Positions 19,650 through 29,669 of a DNA stretch of 64,000 nucleotides are shown here, in pieces. The translations under genes and the position numbers were made by a program. This DNA is from Meira nashicola (taxonomy: Eukaryota > Basidiomycota > Exobasidiomycetes > Exobasidiales > Brachybasidiaceae), in NCBI GenBank assembly GCA_001600355.1, contig BCJU01000001.1:5642013-5706012 (forward strand), given 5' to 3'. The notes under the pieces are model-generated. The model made no database searches. It had not been told where the DNA came from and was given only the letters and a program-made list of their open reading frames with translations. Each line of letters opens with the position of its first letter. The first letter of the stretch is position 1.

Positions 19650-21797
19650 ATGCCTTTAGGTGATATGACTGTCGAAAATTCCTCATACAGGCGGCCTAAC
19701 ATGACCGGTTCCCACATACCTATTCATTCACGTCGAGCTGCATCGTCATCGTCATCCATCCTTTCCGTAAGTCATTTAAGTCAGCCAAAAAGAGTTATGC
19801 AATCAGAGTGGCTGGACGAGGAAGATGGCAATCAAATCTATGAAGAAAGCGAACTGGATATCAATAGGCAAACAATTAAACCATCTCGTGGTCCTACAAT
19901 GCCTCGTGCTCCATTACATGCAATGACTAATCGATTTTCTCAAAAGGGCAGAGTAACGAGTGGTCAAATTTCTCAACCTTCCATGCCGATCGTAAAAAGT
20001 AGGGAGACACCCGTAGCATCGGTCAGACGCCGTATCAGTGGCGGAAATGCAAAGCCAATTCAATCGCGATCCACATCCGGTCACAATCAAGGCTCAAGCG
20101 TAAAGCGTATCGTTGGAGATGGTCGAATGGATGCAATCGAGACCCAGCTGGCATCCATGCAAAGCCTTTTTGATTTGGAAAGGAAAAGGACAGAAGACAT
20201 ACTAATTCGTGAACAGACGGAAAGAAGGCAACAGGAGGATAAAGTTCGGCAATTGGAAGAAGATTTGATGGAACAACGTAGGGCTGCATTGCTATCAGCA
20301 GAAAGAAATTCTCGAAGCTTGGCTGATGACGAATTGGATGAATTACTTCGAAAACATCAAAAGGAAAAGCGAGAATTAGAAGACGAAGTTGACCGAGAGC
20401 GAATGACGGTGAATTCATTAAAGTCTGCATTGGAGCAGCGATCAACTGCTCATTTGACAATGGACTCTACAAATGCGGCATTGAGAGCACAAATTGATAC
20501 TTTAAAGGGTACAATTGAGGAGATGGAAGAAGATAAGAATGAGGTGCTATCGCAGATGTCCATGATGCAAGAAGAGAATGAAAGGTTGCAATCTAGCTTG
20601 CGAGATGCCGAGTCTCTACGGAGGAAATTACACAATGAAGTACAAGAATTGAGAGGAAACATTCGCGTATTTGTTCGTGTTCGGCCTCCGATCTCTGCAG
20701 GAAAAGGAGTATCCTCTCTTGCAGTTCCTGAAGCATCCATTCGGTATACGGACGATTTGGAGTCAAAGAGGATCGAGCTTGCTACAAATGCAGAATCTGC
20801 GATGGGAACGGCAACAATGCGTTCGCATGCTTTTGAATTTGATCGAGTATTTCGCCCTGAAGCTTCGCAAGCAGATGTGTTTGCAGAAGTTGAGCATTTG
20901 ATCCAAAGCGTTTTGGATGGCTATAATACTTGCATCTTTGCTTATGGTCAAACAGGGTCCGGTAAAACATTTACTCTCGAAGGCCCCAATTTGCCCAACG
21001 CAGACGCATTAACAGAAGCCAATTTTGCCAATGATGAGGGTTTGATACCTAGAGCAGTCTCTATGCTATGGAAAACAGCAAATGACTTGCAGAGCAAAGG
21101 ATGGCAGTATTCGTTTGAAGGGCAAATGCTTGAAATTTATAATGAAGGAATTAATGACTTATTGGGAAAGGCGGAAGTGGATAAAGCTAAACATGAAATT
21201 CGTCATGAAAAAGGTCGTACATTTGTGTCTGATACAGTCACAGTACAGCTTCATTCACCTAAAGAACTCTTCTCCCTTTTGTCTCGTGCTAAAAGACGTA
21301 GACAAGTGGCTGCTACACTGATGAATGAACGTTCATCTCGTTCACATTGTGTCTTCACTTTGCGGGTCGTAGGTCGCAACTTGGAGACATTGGAAAGTAG
21401 TGATGCAGTATTGAATTTAGTCGATCTAGCTGGTTCTGAACGATTGAACAATAGTGGAAGCGGAAAGGATGCTGCAAGATTAAAAGAAGCGCAGAATATC
21501 AATAAAAGTTTATCAAGCTTAGCCGATGTAATTACAGCTTTAGGTGGACAAGCGAAATCATCAAATGGAACAACACCTTCTACAGCAGTTTCCAATGCAG
21601 CTGCACATATACCTTATCGCAATTCAACCTTGACCTGGTTATTAAAGAACAGTCTAGGAGGTAATTCCAAAACTCTCATGTTGCTCGCTCTTTCGCCGTT
21701 ATTGGAACATCAGAGTGAATCTTTATGTTCTTTGCGCTTTGCAAGCAAGGTGAATAGCACAGTGATTGGCACTGCACGTCGTGTACGTGCTGCTTGA
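19650..21797 (+). CDS. kinesin-14 (C-terminal motor, Kar3/Ncd type)
   Basis: 715 residues, single exon. A basic, Ser-rich tail (about 1-150) is followed by a heptad-rich coiled coil (about 165-330) and then a C-terminal motor from NIRVFVRVRPP near 336. The neck immediately before the motor (LRRKLHNEVQELRGN) is the kinesin-14 hallmark. Motor motifs: P-loop GQTGSGKT near 432, switch I NERSSRSH, switch II LVDLAGSE near 589, and PYRNSTLTWLLKNSLGGNSK. Kinesin-14s walk toward microtubule minus ends and act in spindle assembly and nuclear fusion; the organism-specific role cannot be read here. I start at the ATG at 19650; another in-frame ATG follows five codons later. Confidence 0.93.
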   Translation: MPLGDMTVENSSYRRPNMTGSHIPIHSRRAASSSSSILSVSHLSQPKRVMQSEWLDEEDGNQIYEESELDINRQTIKPSRGPTMPRAPLHAMTNRFSQKGRVTSGQISQPSMPIVKSRETPVASVRRRISGGNAKPIQSRSTSGHNQGSSVKRIVGDGRMDAIETQLASMQSLFDLERKRTEDILIREQTERRQQEDKVRQLEEDLMEQRRAALLSAERNSRSLADDELDELLRKHQKEKRELEDEVDRERMTVNSLKSALEQRSTAHLTMDSTNAALRAQIDTLKGTIEEMEEDKNEVLSQMSMMQEENERLQSSLRDAESLRRKLHNEVQELRGNIRVFVRVRPPISAGKGVSSLAVPEASIRYTDDLESKRIELATNAESAMGTATMRSHAFEFDRVFRPEASQADVFAEVEHLIQSVLDGYNTCIFAYGQTGSGKTFTLEGPNLPNADALTEANFANDEGLIPRAVSMLWKTANDLQSKGWQYSFEGQMLEIYNEGINDLLGKAEVDKAKHEIRHEKGRTFVSDTVTVQLHSPKELFSLLSRAKRRRQVAATLMNERSSRSHCVFTLRVVGRNLETLESSDAVLNLVDLAGSERLNNSGSGKDAARLKEAQNINKSLSSLADVITALGGQAKSSNGTTPSTAVSNAAAHIPYRNSTLTWLLKNSLGGNSKTLMLLALSPLLEHQSESLCSLRFASKVNSTVIGTARRVRAA

Positions 21798-22026
21798 ATG
21801 TGTTTCTTTATGTGTAGGTACTTTCTATAGTGAATCTATCATATGTATTTTTTGCTTGTTATGAAGATTGTCATTTTAGGGTTATTAGGAACGGCGATAG
21901 AGCGCCAAACCAAGAGCGGACTTTACGCGAAAACGCCTCCACTGTCGCGTGAAATTTGAACGCATACATGCATGTGTAACTTTTTTCTTTTGACATCCAT
22001 CCTGAAAAGAGGAGGTGTTCAAAGAA

Positions 22027-23967
22027 ATGCCATCCTCACGTGAATTGAACAAACAATTCATCGAAGGCAAACATATCGATGATTATGACGATACAAATAA
22101 CACTGCACCGAAATTGGGTGGACCAGGATCACAATGGAGGATGATGAAATTAAGACGAATTTATGAAGCAGCAGAGGAAGAAGGAAGGGATGTCGAAGAG
22201 ATTGCTTTAGAGAGGTATGGATCGATGGAAGCATTTAATGAAGCAAGAATGGAGAGACAATATATTGATGATCAGGAAAAGAATAGAATAGGGAGAAAAG
22301 GCATCAAAGTATCGGATAAGCCGCAATCGACATCATCTTCCGTGCAAAGCTCGCGTGCTTCTTCAAGGCAGTCATCATTTCGTAAACCTGGTGAAGATTC
22401 TTCTCCTTCAACGCCTGGTGCACAGAGTACAGCACCAATAGCAAGCTCTTTACGTCGAGAAATCTCTCAGGCTGAGTCATCCAAAAGTTCAACACCGATT
22501 CCCAGTGTATTCGATCCTACTGCTCAGCAGAATAATCGTCATGTAACCCAATCACTTCAAAGCGCGATCAACAAATCACAGACAGATTTGATGAATTCAT
22601 CTCCGGCACTTAGTGTTGCAGCGCTGAACAAACTTTCAGCCAAAGTTATGAGAGCAGAAATGATGGGATCAGCCAATGCTTCTGACCTTCGTGCCGAATA
22701 TGAACGAGAGAAGGCAAAGGCAGAAGCAGGAGGGGATCTTGGCTTCAGCAAAATGGCTACACATCGAGCAGGCGAAGATGGAAGGACGTCTTCCACCACA
22801 CAAGTACAAGTATTGCCTACTCTGGATGGAAGAGGTCGATTGTATGACGTTGGAACATCGAAAGACGTGGGCCAAGAACCAATAATAAGTAAAAGTGCTA
22901 AGCGCAAGATGGACAATTTCGAGACTCGTGACGGAAAGACAGGAAAGATTGTCCGCTATAATGCTGATGATGACGAAAAGACTTTGGAAGATCTTGTACG
23001 AGAAGAGCGATTTAGTGCAGGATCAGCAAATCAGAAGAATATGGACGCACAAATGGCAGATCGAATAATGACTGATAAATCATTCAAGAACAATGTGGAC
23101 TATATGGACGATAACGTGGAAAAGCTCGGACGTAAAAAGATGAAAAGTGATGCGATGAAGCGAATGTTTGCCATTCAAGATTTCGCAAAAACCAAAAAAG
23201 CCCTGGATACGTGTGCATTTTGTTGGCAAGATGATCGTCAGCCTAGAGCGACTGTGATTAGCAGTGGAACAAGAGCTTTTTTAACGATGCCGGAAGGAGA
23301 GCCATTGGTTGCAAGACATTGTTATATTGTACCTATGCAGCATCATTTAAGCATGTTGGAAGCTGACGATGATACGTGGGAAGAAGTGAAGAACTTTATG
23401 AAATGCCTTATCCAGATGGAAGACAAGAATGGTAATGGAGTTCTATTTTACGAAACGATAAAATCTCTTAGACATCAAAAACATACTTTGATAGAAGCAG
23501 TTCCGATAGAAAAAGGTTTATTCTCTCAAATGCCGGGCTATTTCCGTCAGTCTATCATCGAGCAAAGCGATGATTGGAGTCAAAATAAAGGCTTGATCCA
23601 TTTCTCAAGGGAGAAACCGTTCAGAAATTCCATGGTTCCCGATTTGCCATACTTTATGGTTCAATGGGATCATCGTGGTGAGAAAGGATACGGTCATGTG
23701 ATCGAAGAAGCAAGCGGGAAAGAGAAAGGACGGGATGACTATGGTGATAGTGATTTAACTCAAGATGGTCTTAGCGGCGAAAAGGGAGAATTTCCTCAAT
23801 GGTTTGCGGGAGAAATTATTGGAACATTGTTAGATTATGAACCAAAGAGATGGAGAAGGCCAAGAAAGTTACAAAGTGATGAATCGCAAAACTTACTGAA
23901 AACATTTCGTTCGCAATGGATTCCATACGATTGGACAAGGATGCTGGATGAAAGAGATGAGAAATAG
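22027..23967 (+). CDS. CWF19: spliceosome-associated Cwf19-like protein
   Basis: 646 residues, single exon. The N-terminus (SSRELNKQFIEG, LGGPGSQWRMMKLRRIYEAAEEEG) is typical of Cwf19/CWF19L2. From about 374 come the two CwfJ C-terminal domains: a HIT-like one (CAFCWQDDRQPRATVIS, ARHCYIVPMQHHLSML, FYETIKSL) and a second one (LPYFMVQWDHRGEKGYGHVIEE to RSQWIPYDWTRML). S. pombe Cwf19 is found in the Cdc5 (NineTeen-related) spliceosome, and CWF19L2 acts around the intron-lariat spliceosome. The middle is Ser-rich and disordered. It follows the kinesin on the same strand by 229 bp, with no sign of shared transcription. ATG at 22027. Confidence 0.92.
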   Translation: MPSSRELNKQFIEGKHIDDYDDTNNTAPKLGGPGSQWRMMKLRRIYEAAEEEGRDVEEIALERYGSMEAFNEARMERQYIDDQEKNRIGRKGIKVSDKPQSTSSSVQSSRASSRQSSFRKPGEDSSPSTPGAQSTAPIASSLRREISQAESSKSSTPIPSVFDPTAQQNNRHVTQSLQSAINKSQTDLMNSSPALSVAALNKLSAKVMRAEMMGSANASDLRAEYEREKAKAEAGGDLGFSKMATHRAGEDGRTSSTTQVQVLPTLDGRGRLYDVGTSKDVGQEPIISKSAKRKMDNFETRDGKTGKIVRYNADDDEKTLEDLVREERFSAGSANQKNMDAQMADRIMTDKSFKNNVDYMDDNVEKLGRKKMKSDAMKRMFAIQDFAKTKKALDTCAFCWQDDRQPRATVISSGTRAFLTMPEGEPLVARHCYIVPMQHHLSMLEADDDTWEEVKNFMKCLIQMEDKNGNGVLFYETIKSLRHQKHTLIEAVPIEKGLFSQMPGYFRQSIIEQSDDWSQNKGLIHFSREKPFRNSMVPDLPYFMVQWDHRGEKGYGHVIEEASGKEKGRDDYGDSDLTQDGLSGEKGEFPQWFAGEIIGTLLDYEPKRWRRPRKLQSDESQNLLKTFRSQWIPYDWTRMLDERDEK

Positions 23968-24039
23968 ATTATGTAATATATCGATAAAATGGATTTCAGG
24001 AGATCACTTCGCACTTATGATGTATGCGCGGGATATTTT

Positions 24040-24110
24040 TTCGGCACGTCAGGTACAGCCCGGCATCGTTCGGCACGTTAGCGCAAGCCACTCTGCAATC
24101 GTTTCGGCAC
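24040..24110. repeat. three short direct repeats TTCGGCACG
   Basis: TTCGGCACG starts near 24040, 24069 and 24102, about 30 bp apart, just downstream of the CWF19 stop. Spacers differ. Function unknown. Confidence 0.6.
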
Positions 24111-24491
24111 GATTAAGTCGATCCTTTAGGAAAATAAAATATTTATAGTATCATTTCTTTCCATATTTCGCATCCGGGATTGCGAATGATACATTGAATG
24201 AATGCACATATGCAGGTAATCTGTCAAGAATTTAAACGCCTGGAGTACATATGTAAACAGGCTAAAAAAGGAAGTCAAGATATGTACGCAAATTAAGCAG
24301 GATGATCGTGCTTTTTGAGTATAAAAACGCAATAACGGATACATAATCTGATTAAGTATGGTAAGATGCATTGCATATCATATGTCAAAAACGGGGACCT
24401 GTTCTAGTTTCGAAAGATGATGATAATTTGTGGCAACGTTTTTGCATCTACCAGCTGCATCTCGTGCGGGAAGTAGAATTAATTATCGGAG

Positions 24492-24507
24492 ATGTACGTA
24501 CGTACAT
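24492..24507. repeat. 16-bp perfect palindrome
   Basis: ATGTACGTACGTACAT equals its reverse complement. It is intergenic, so a protein-binding site is possible; nothing in the sequence names the factor. Confidence 0.7.
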
Positions 24508-24740
24508 GGAATGCACCCACATTCTCAGAATAGAAAAATTGTCTTGGCAATCTATTTTTAATTAAAATACAAAGAGTAGAAGAGTATTGACAGCTGATTT
24601 GAAAAAAGAGGATTGTTACCTTTTACCTTTTCAGGATATTTTAAAATTGATCGTTCAAGCCTTCGGGTTCCTGCGTCGAAATGCAAGGGAACTCCTAAAT
24701 TCTTGTTCCTCTTATTTGCTCTTGTCTTAAAGGTTTCCTT

Positions 24741-24768
24741 ACCGATAGAATGTCAATATTCTATCGGT
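24741..24768. repeat. inverted repeat, 11-bp arms, 6-nt loop
   Basis: Arms ACCGATAGAAT (24741-24751) and ATTCTATCGGT (24758-24768) are perfect complements around GTCAAT. No gene ends here, and there is no T-run typical of a terminator. It could be a dimer binding site or a hairpin in a leader RNA. Confidence 0.7.
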
Positions 24769-25779
24769 TGATTAGAGGATCGCCGCTTGTACCGTAGGAA
24801 CAGAAATATTACCCAGTATTTGACTCACATTGCACTGCCACCGATACAGGATCACATCATTGAATAGGAGTACATGATCCTCTTTAAGACTAATGTTAAG
24901 ATTAATAATTGATCATTTTATCTTGAACTAAATCAACATTGTCCCATACTGTTTTTCTTCTTCTCATCCATCATCTTCTATTTCTAATTCAACATCAATT
25001 TTAGGTAAGTTGCAAGCTTTCCTAATCACATAATAAATCCGAAATACGCGTTATGCACTTATGCTTTAAACGAGATTCTTATTTCCGATTAAACGTAATC
25101 CGAAAATCGGAGATATATATTTGTTTCTCCATATGGACGGAATCAATAATCCTTTCATTTATGCGTAACTCTGACATCACAACAATGTCAATGAGGCTCG
25201 CTTCCGATACTCGCTCGAAGAGATAATTGCACATTTTATCTAATTTCATATTTCATATTCTTTTGAATCTTGACTTACTCTTTTCTTTTATCTTACTGGT
25301 GTATGTGCCTGCAGAAAAAAACCGACCCCTCTACGAATTAATTAATTCGACAATTTGCTTCTTAATAAATTTGCATGCATAGAAACGCATGTGCACGCAT
25401 GAACACACGCTCAAAAACGGACAAGGAACGACATGCACGCATTCAGGCAGATTAAACTCTTTTAAAAAAAAATAATATTCAAGCCTGTCTTAATTTTATT
25501 TGTAACCCGACGGCTCAGATTCAGTCAAAATTCCCGCATCTTTGATTTACGTACATACTTCAGATAACAGGGCATCAGCACTGTGCCAATCATATTCACT
25601 GAAATCCTTCTATTGATTTTCAGTTACTCCGCTTTGGTACACACCTACTTAGGTTTACAAATTCTCCTCTTGCCTTTCATCATCGTAGGTGTAAAAGAAA
25701 AGGACAAAAAGGGAAAAGCATCAATCTCCACTTCATTGTTTTAATCTGATGGATTCAACATCAGTGTAATTCTTAGAAT

Positions 25780-28700
25780 ATGTCTTCTTCGGATCATTCG
25801 ATTGTACAAGGGCTTCATCGATCAACAACGCAAAAGGACAATAATCGTATTGGCGAAAATCAAATTCTATCATCGCCATCCGCTCATTCTTCTTCTTCGG
25901 CTCATACTCCACAATCAAGTATAAGTGAAAGTAGGAACGGTGTTGTGTATTCACATCATCATACGATCTCCACTGCTTCCTCTACTACTACAGCTTCTAA
26001 CGGCTCAATCTCAAAAAAGCCTTCATTTCTACAATCAAGCAAGATGCCTTTCAATACGCATCATAGTGAATCATATTCATTGAATGGTCGTAAACGCAAA
26101 CCGTCAGAAGAAGGAAAAGAATTACGTAGAACGCCTTCGAACGGCACTCAAATGGATCGAGCAAGTTCTGGTGCCTTAGCTTCTGATGGTGACTCTTCTT
26201 CCCCTTCTAGGTCTATAGATCGTATCAATGGAATACAAAGCCACAGCAAATCAAGCTCTTTGAGCGCTCAACAACAACAGACAAAGCGAATCAAAACAGC
26301 GCGTGCATGTGATTCATGCAGAAGGAAAAAGATTCGATGTGATGTGATTGATGATGGTGGCCCTTTGCTAGGAGATCCAAATAACGGAAACGGAGGTTTG
26401 ACATGTGCTCATTGTAGACAATATGGCTTTGACTGTACCTTCTTTTTGCCAATCACTGAAACACGATTTAAAAAGAAACGAGAAAGGGAAGCAGAAGAAA
26501 TTGCAGCTGCAGCAGCGGCTGCTGCTGTTTCTGAAAGAACACATATGGGAGCAGGAATGATGCCTTCACTTTTGCATCCTTCTCGGACATTACCTTTATC
26601 TGTTATGCCATTTGGAAATCCATCCTTAATGCCCGGTGGTCCTCCAATTTCAGTACCAATGCGCTCAACATCTACCACATCCTCGGTCAACAAAGCCAAT
26701 TTAGATGGTCCTCCTGTTCGAATCAGTTCAACGCAAGAATGGCCAAAAGCAGAACATAGTTCTAGTCAAGAAAATTCGCCTTTTGTACGCGAGAGAACGA
26801 GTCATCAACAGATGAACAGAGATGGCTCATCCGTCTCTTTGATGAGAGCAAAGCAAATATTTCAACCTAGGCAATCTTCTCGTCAACCTTCAGCAGATGA
26901 TTCACCACCGCCACCTCCTGACACTCGTGTCCTTGGGCCAACGTCACTCGCATACATTGTTCATTCAACAGCTTTCGTGCCAGGAGCTGCGATCGAAGAG
27001 CATGATTTACAACACCATCAAACATTTGAAGTGGGAGCATCAGGAGATGGAATTATTAAATTCCACAAACCTCCGAAAGGTGCGATTCCTGAAGCGGATG
27101 ACGGGTATGAATCGGCGGATGAGATCGTTCGTGTTCCTGAACCGCTTCGTGGTAGATTGGCCGGAGATGTGGCGGAAAAGTTGGTTAATACGTATTTCGA
27201 GAAGTTAGGCTTCTTATTTCCGGTTGTGACAAAGAGTGAATTTTTGCACATGTCGTCACCATCGCCATTGATGCTTTACGCGATTTGCGGAATCGCCGCT
27301 TTGAGCCGGGAAGTACCAAAAGAGGTCCTTTCGGTTATCAAGACAACTCTACATGGAATGTTTAGAAACGTCGACATTTTGAGTAATTCAAATATCAACA
27401 ATGTCAAATCATTATTGATCATGAGCTTACATAGCGATATTCATGGCACAACAGCCGTCCAAGCAGGTTCGCGGTATTGGAATCGTGTTGGAGCTGCAGT
27501 TCGTATGGCACAAGATTTGGGATTACACCGCGATGCATCAAAGCGAGATGACGTTGACGATGATGCATTCTTTCTGGAACAAAAGCGTAGAGTTTGGGGT
27601 TGTTGCGTAACGGCAGATCGTTGCGTTTCTATTTCTCTTGGTCATCCTTTAGGAATTGATCTGACCGATTGCGACGTTCGTCTACCGTCTCCATATGAAA
27701 TCCTAAGGTATCCTTCCGATCTGCCCGCAGTTCCAGGTGTAGATCGACCATTTGCATTCAACACTGAAATGCTCAAGTTAAGCATTTTGTTCGGAAGGGT
27801 GATGAAAACAATTTACAGTCCAACAGGTTTAATGAAGACCACTGATGAGGAGATCATTGGCCTATTGAACGATATCGATCGATGGAAAGATAATTTGCCT
27901 ACAGCATTACAATTCAGAGGTGCAAAAGAATCACCCGCACCGGCCGGAATTTTACATGTTTCTTATTCATGTTTGATGCATCTCTTTTTCCGCGTTTTCA
28001 TGAGAATTTCTTACAATTGCCCACAACATCTAAACTTTTCCCTCACAATTGAACGTATGACAACGCTTATCAAAATTTCGCGGGAATCTATTGCATGGGT
28101 TGATCTGAACGAATTCTATTTGGACACATTACAATTTGTTTCGTATGGTTTGGTATTTTGTACGACTGTTCAATACCATGCATGGATCAGAAGAGGAGAT
28201 CAAGAAGCTTTGGCATCCATTCAAAAGGCACACGATTGCGTAGTTCGATTTGAAAGACAAGGTGAGCATGACTCAAATCAAGATCTTTCAATGAGGGCAA
28301 AGACGGCAGGTGTAATTATTCTTTTGCATAAATCTGCCATTGGAAAATACAAAAATACTCCCAATAGCGGAAATTTGAATCCTACAGCGGGTGTAAGTAA
28401 TCGTAGATGGATCGATAACGTACGGAATATCGTGTTTAAACCTGATCAAAATCGGCCAGGCGGTGGTGTTTATGTAGCAACTAAGCACAATTTGATGCTA
28501 GACGATCTACCTGCAGGAACTATGATCTTACAAGAAACCGAAGCGGGTGCCGTTCCTGCTCTTGTACGTACAAACGCTGAAAATAGTGCAGGTGCTTGGC
28601 GTGCAGTGGGAGATATGGCCAATTTGATGTCGAACGGAGCCAATACCCAATTATCCAATTTGAATACCGGAGATTTGACTCACGTTGCAGGTGGCGTTTG

Positions 28701-29349
28701 GGCAGACGCACAAGGAAGACCTGTCGATCGACAAGGATCTAAATTATTGACAATGATTCCTGTTCCGGGTGGTGAAACGATGATTCAATCTTATCCTGGC
28801 GGTCCAAGACTTTCATTTAGTTCGATTGCCAAAGGACTTGCATTGCCATCTGGTATGGCAGATGATCCGAACAACGAAAATCAACCTTCATTCGCAGATC
28901 CGGCATGGTTCAGTTCTTTGGCTGCTCAGGCAGCAGCACAAACGAATAATAGTTTTAACGCTATTCAATCCAATGGAGGAAATACAGCCGGAGAGCATTC
29001 CATTCCACCAACGTTTAATTTTTCGGATTTGTACACTTTTGACGGTCAAATTGCACAACCTGCTTCTTTACTTCCATCCAATTCGGATGAAGCGGGAAAT
29101 ACAATAAACACTTCACAACCTCCAGAATTTTCTTCTTATTCCTTTGGCAGAACAAGCGAAAGTATACCTCAAACAGATATAACAACTTCTGCAGCCATGA
29201 CGAATGCCAATGCAACTGCTATGGATCCATTATCTCTTGATGGAATGCCGGGAGGTCCGTTGGACTTCGCCGCATGGGAGCAGTGGTTCAAAGGAACAAA
29301 TTCTTCTAATCCCGGCCTCGGAGGTGGTAATGATATCAATTCTGCTTGA
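25780..29349 (+). CDS. Zn2Cys6 fungal transcription factor
   Basis: 1189 residues, single exon. The zinc cluster is at about 177-219: ACDSCRRKKIRCD, then CAHCRQYGFDC. The linker between the third and fourth Cys is 21 residues (DVIDDGGPLLGDPNNGNGGLT), longer than the usual 5-16. A basic stretch (RFKKKRERE) and an Ala run follow. The fungal_trans regulatory domain spans about 467-830, with FEKLGFLFPVVTKSEF, RYWNRVGAAVRMAQDLGLHRD and QKRRVWGCCVTADRCVSISLG. N- and C-terminal parts are Ser/Asn/Gln-rich. The family binds CGG-type half-sites and often controls metabolism; the target pathway cannot be told from sequence, and I do not assign it to a named regulator. ATG at 25780. Confidence 0.92.
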   Translation: MSSSDHSIVQGLHRSTTQKDNNRIGENQILSSPSAHSSSSAHTPQSSISESRNGVVYSHHHTISTASSTTTASNGSISKKPSFLQSSKMPFNTHHSESYSLNGRKRKPSEEGKELRRTPSNGTQMDRASSGALASDGDSSSPSRSIDRINGIQSHSKSSSLSAQQQQTKRIKTARACDSCRRKKIRCDVIDDGGPLLGDPNNGNGGLTCAHCRQYGFDCTFFLPITETRFKKKREREAEEIAAAAAAAAVSERTHMGAGMMPSLLHPSRTLPLSVMPFGNPSLMPGGPPISVPMRSTSTTSSVNKANLDGPPVRISSTQEWPKAEHSSSQENSPFVRERTSHQQMNRDGSSVSLMRAKQIFQPRQSSRQPSADDSPPPPPDTRVLGPTSLAYIVHSTAFVPGAAIEEHDLQHHQTFEVGASGDGIIKFHKPPKGAIPEADDGYESADEIVRVPEPLRGRLAGDVAEKLVNTYFEKLGFLFPVVTKSEFLHMSSPSPLMLYAICGIAALSREVPKEVLSVIKTTLHGMFRNVDILSNSNINNVKSLLIMSLHSDIHGTTAVQAGSRYWNRVGAAVRMAQDLGLHRDASKRDDVDDDAFFLEQKRRVWGCCVTADRCVSISLGHPLGIDLTDCDVRLPSPYEILRYPSDLPAVPGVDRPFAFNTEMLKLSILFGRVMKTIYSPTGLMKTTDEEIIGLLNDIDRWKDNLPTALQFRGAKESPAPAGILHVSYSCLMHLFFRVFMRISYNCPQHLNFSLTIERMTTLIKISRESIAWVDLNEFYLDTLQFVSYGLVFCTTVQYHAWIRRGDQEALASIQKAHDCVVRFERQGEHDSNQDLSMRAKTAGVIILLHKSAIGKYKNTPNSGNLNPTAGVSNRRWIDNVRNIVFKPDQNRPGGGVYVATKHNLMLDDLPAGTMILQETEAGAVPALVRTNAENSAGAWRAVGDMANLMSNGANTQLSNLNTGDLTHVAGGVWADAQGRPVDRQGSKLLTMIPVPGGETMIQSYPGGPRLSFSSIAKGLALPSGMADDPNNENQPSFADPAWFSSLAAQAAAQTNNSFNAIQSNGGNTAGEHSIPPTFNFSDLYTFDGQIAQPASLLPSNSDEAGNTINTSQPPEFSSYSFGRTSESIPQTDITTSAAMTNANATAMDPLSLDGMPGGPLDFAAWEQWFKGTNSSNPGLGGGNDINSA

Positions 29350-29669
29350 TTTTCATCTTCACTTGGATTTTCAATTACTACCAAAATCATTATATATAAA
29401 CTTTTCTTCTCTTTCCGCATTAATTTGGATTGCATCACTTAGACTCTTGTATGTATTCGTATACCATGTACAAAAAAATAAAAGTCCTCTCCACATAAGC
29501 CTGATTCTGCACTACTTTAGCATTATGTTTTAAGGTAATCAAGCAAGATTTATAGCTTATGCCATCATCTCTTCCTGGCATCACTGAACAAGACGTTTCT
29601 ATCAAACATTCATGTATAATAAACTGATACATTGAAGATTTGCTAATGAAAATTATATGAACGAATACA
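29350..29669. other. convergent 3' region
   Basis: 320 bp between the transcription factor and PRE4 stops. A/T-rich with AATAAA-like runs near 29478. No gene seen. Confidence 0.4.

Larger units (their letters stand above)
23968..25779. other. long intergenic region, CWF19 / Zn2Cys6 gene
   Basis: 1.8 kb with no supported gene. It contains three TTCGGCACG copies just after CWF19, a 16-bp palindrome, an 11-bp-stem inverted repeat and an ACGCGT at 25046-25051. Short open frames are not protein-like. The length suits a regulated promoter or a long 5'UTR for the transcription factor. Confidence 0.4.

Noticed and set aside
20035..20460. 141-codon minus-strand open frame inside the kinesin gene
   Set aside because: Shadow of the coiled-coil coding strand; no protein-like motif.
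24655..24720. Possible tRNA-like T-arm (GTTCAAGCC) and stem near 24660
   Set aside because: No A-box, no anticodon arm and no acceptor stem fit; treated as chance.
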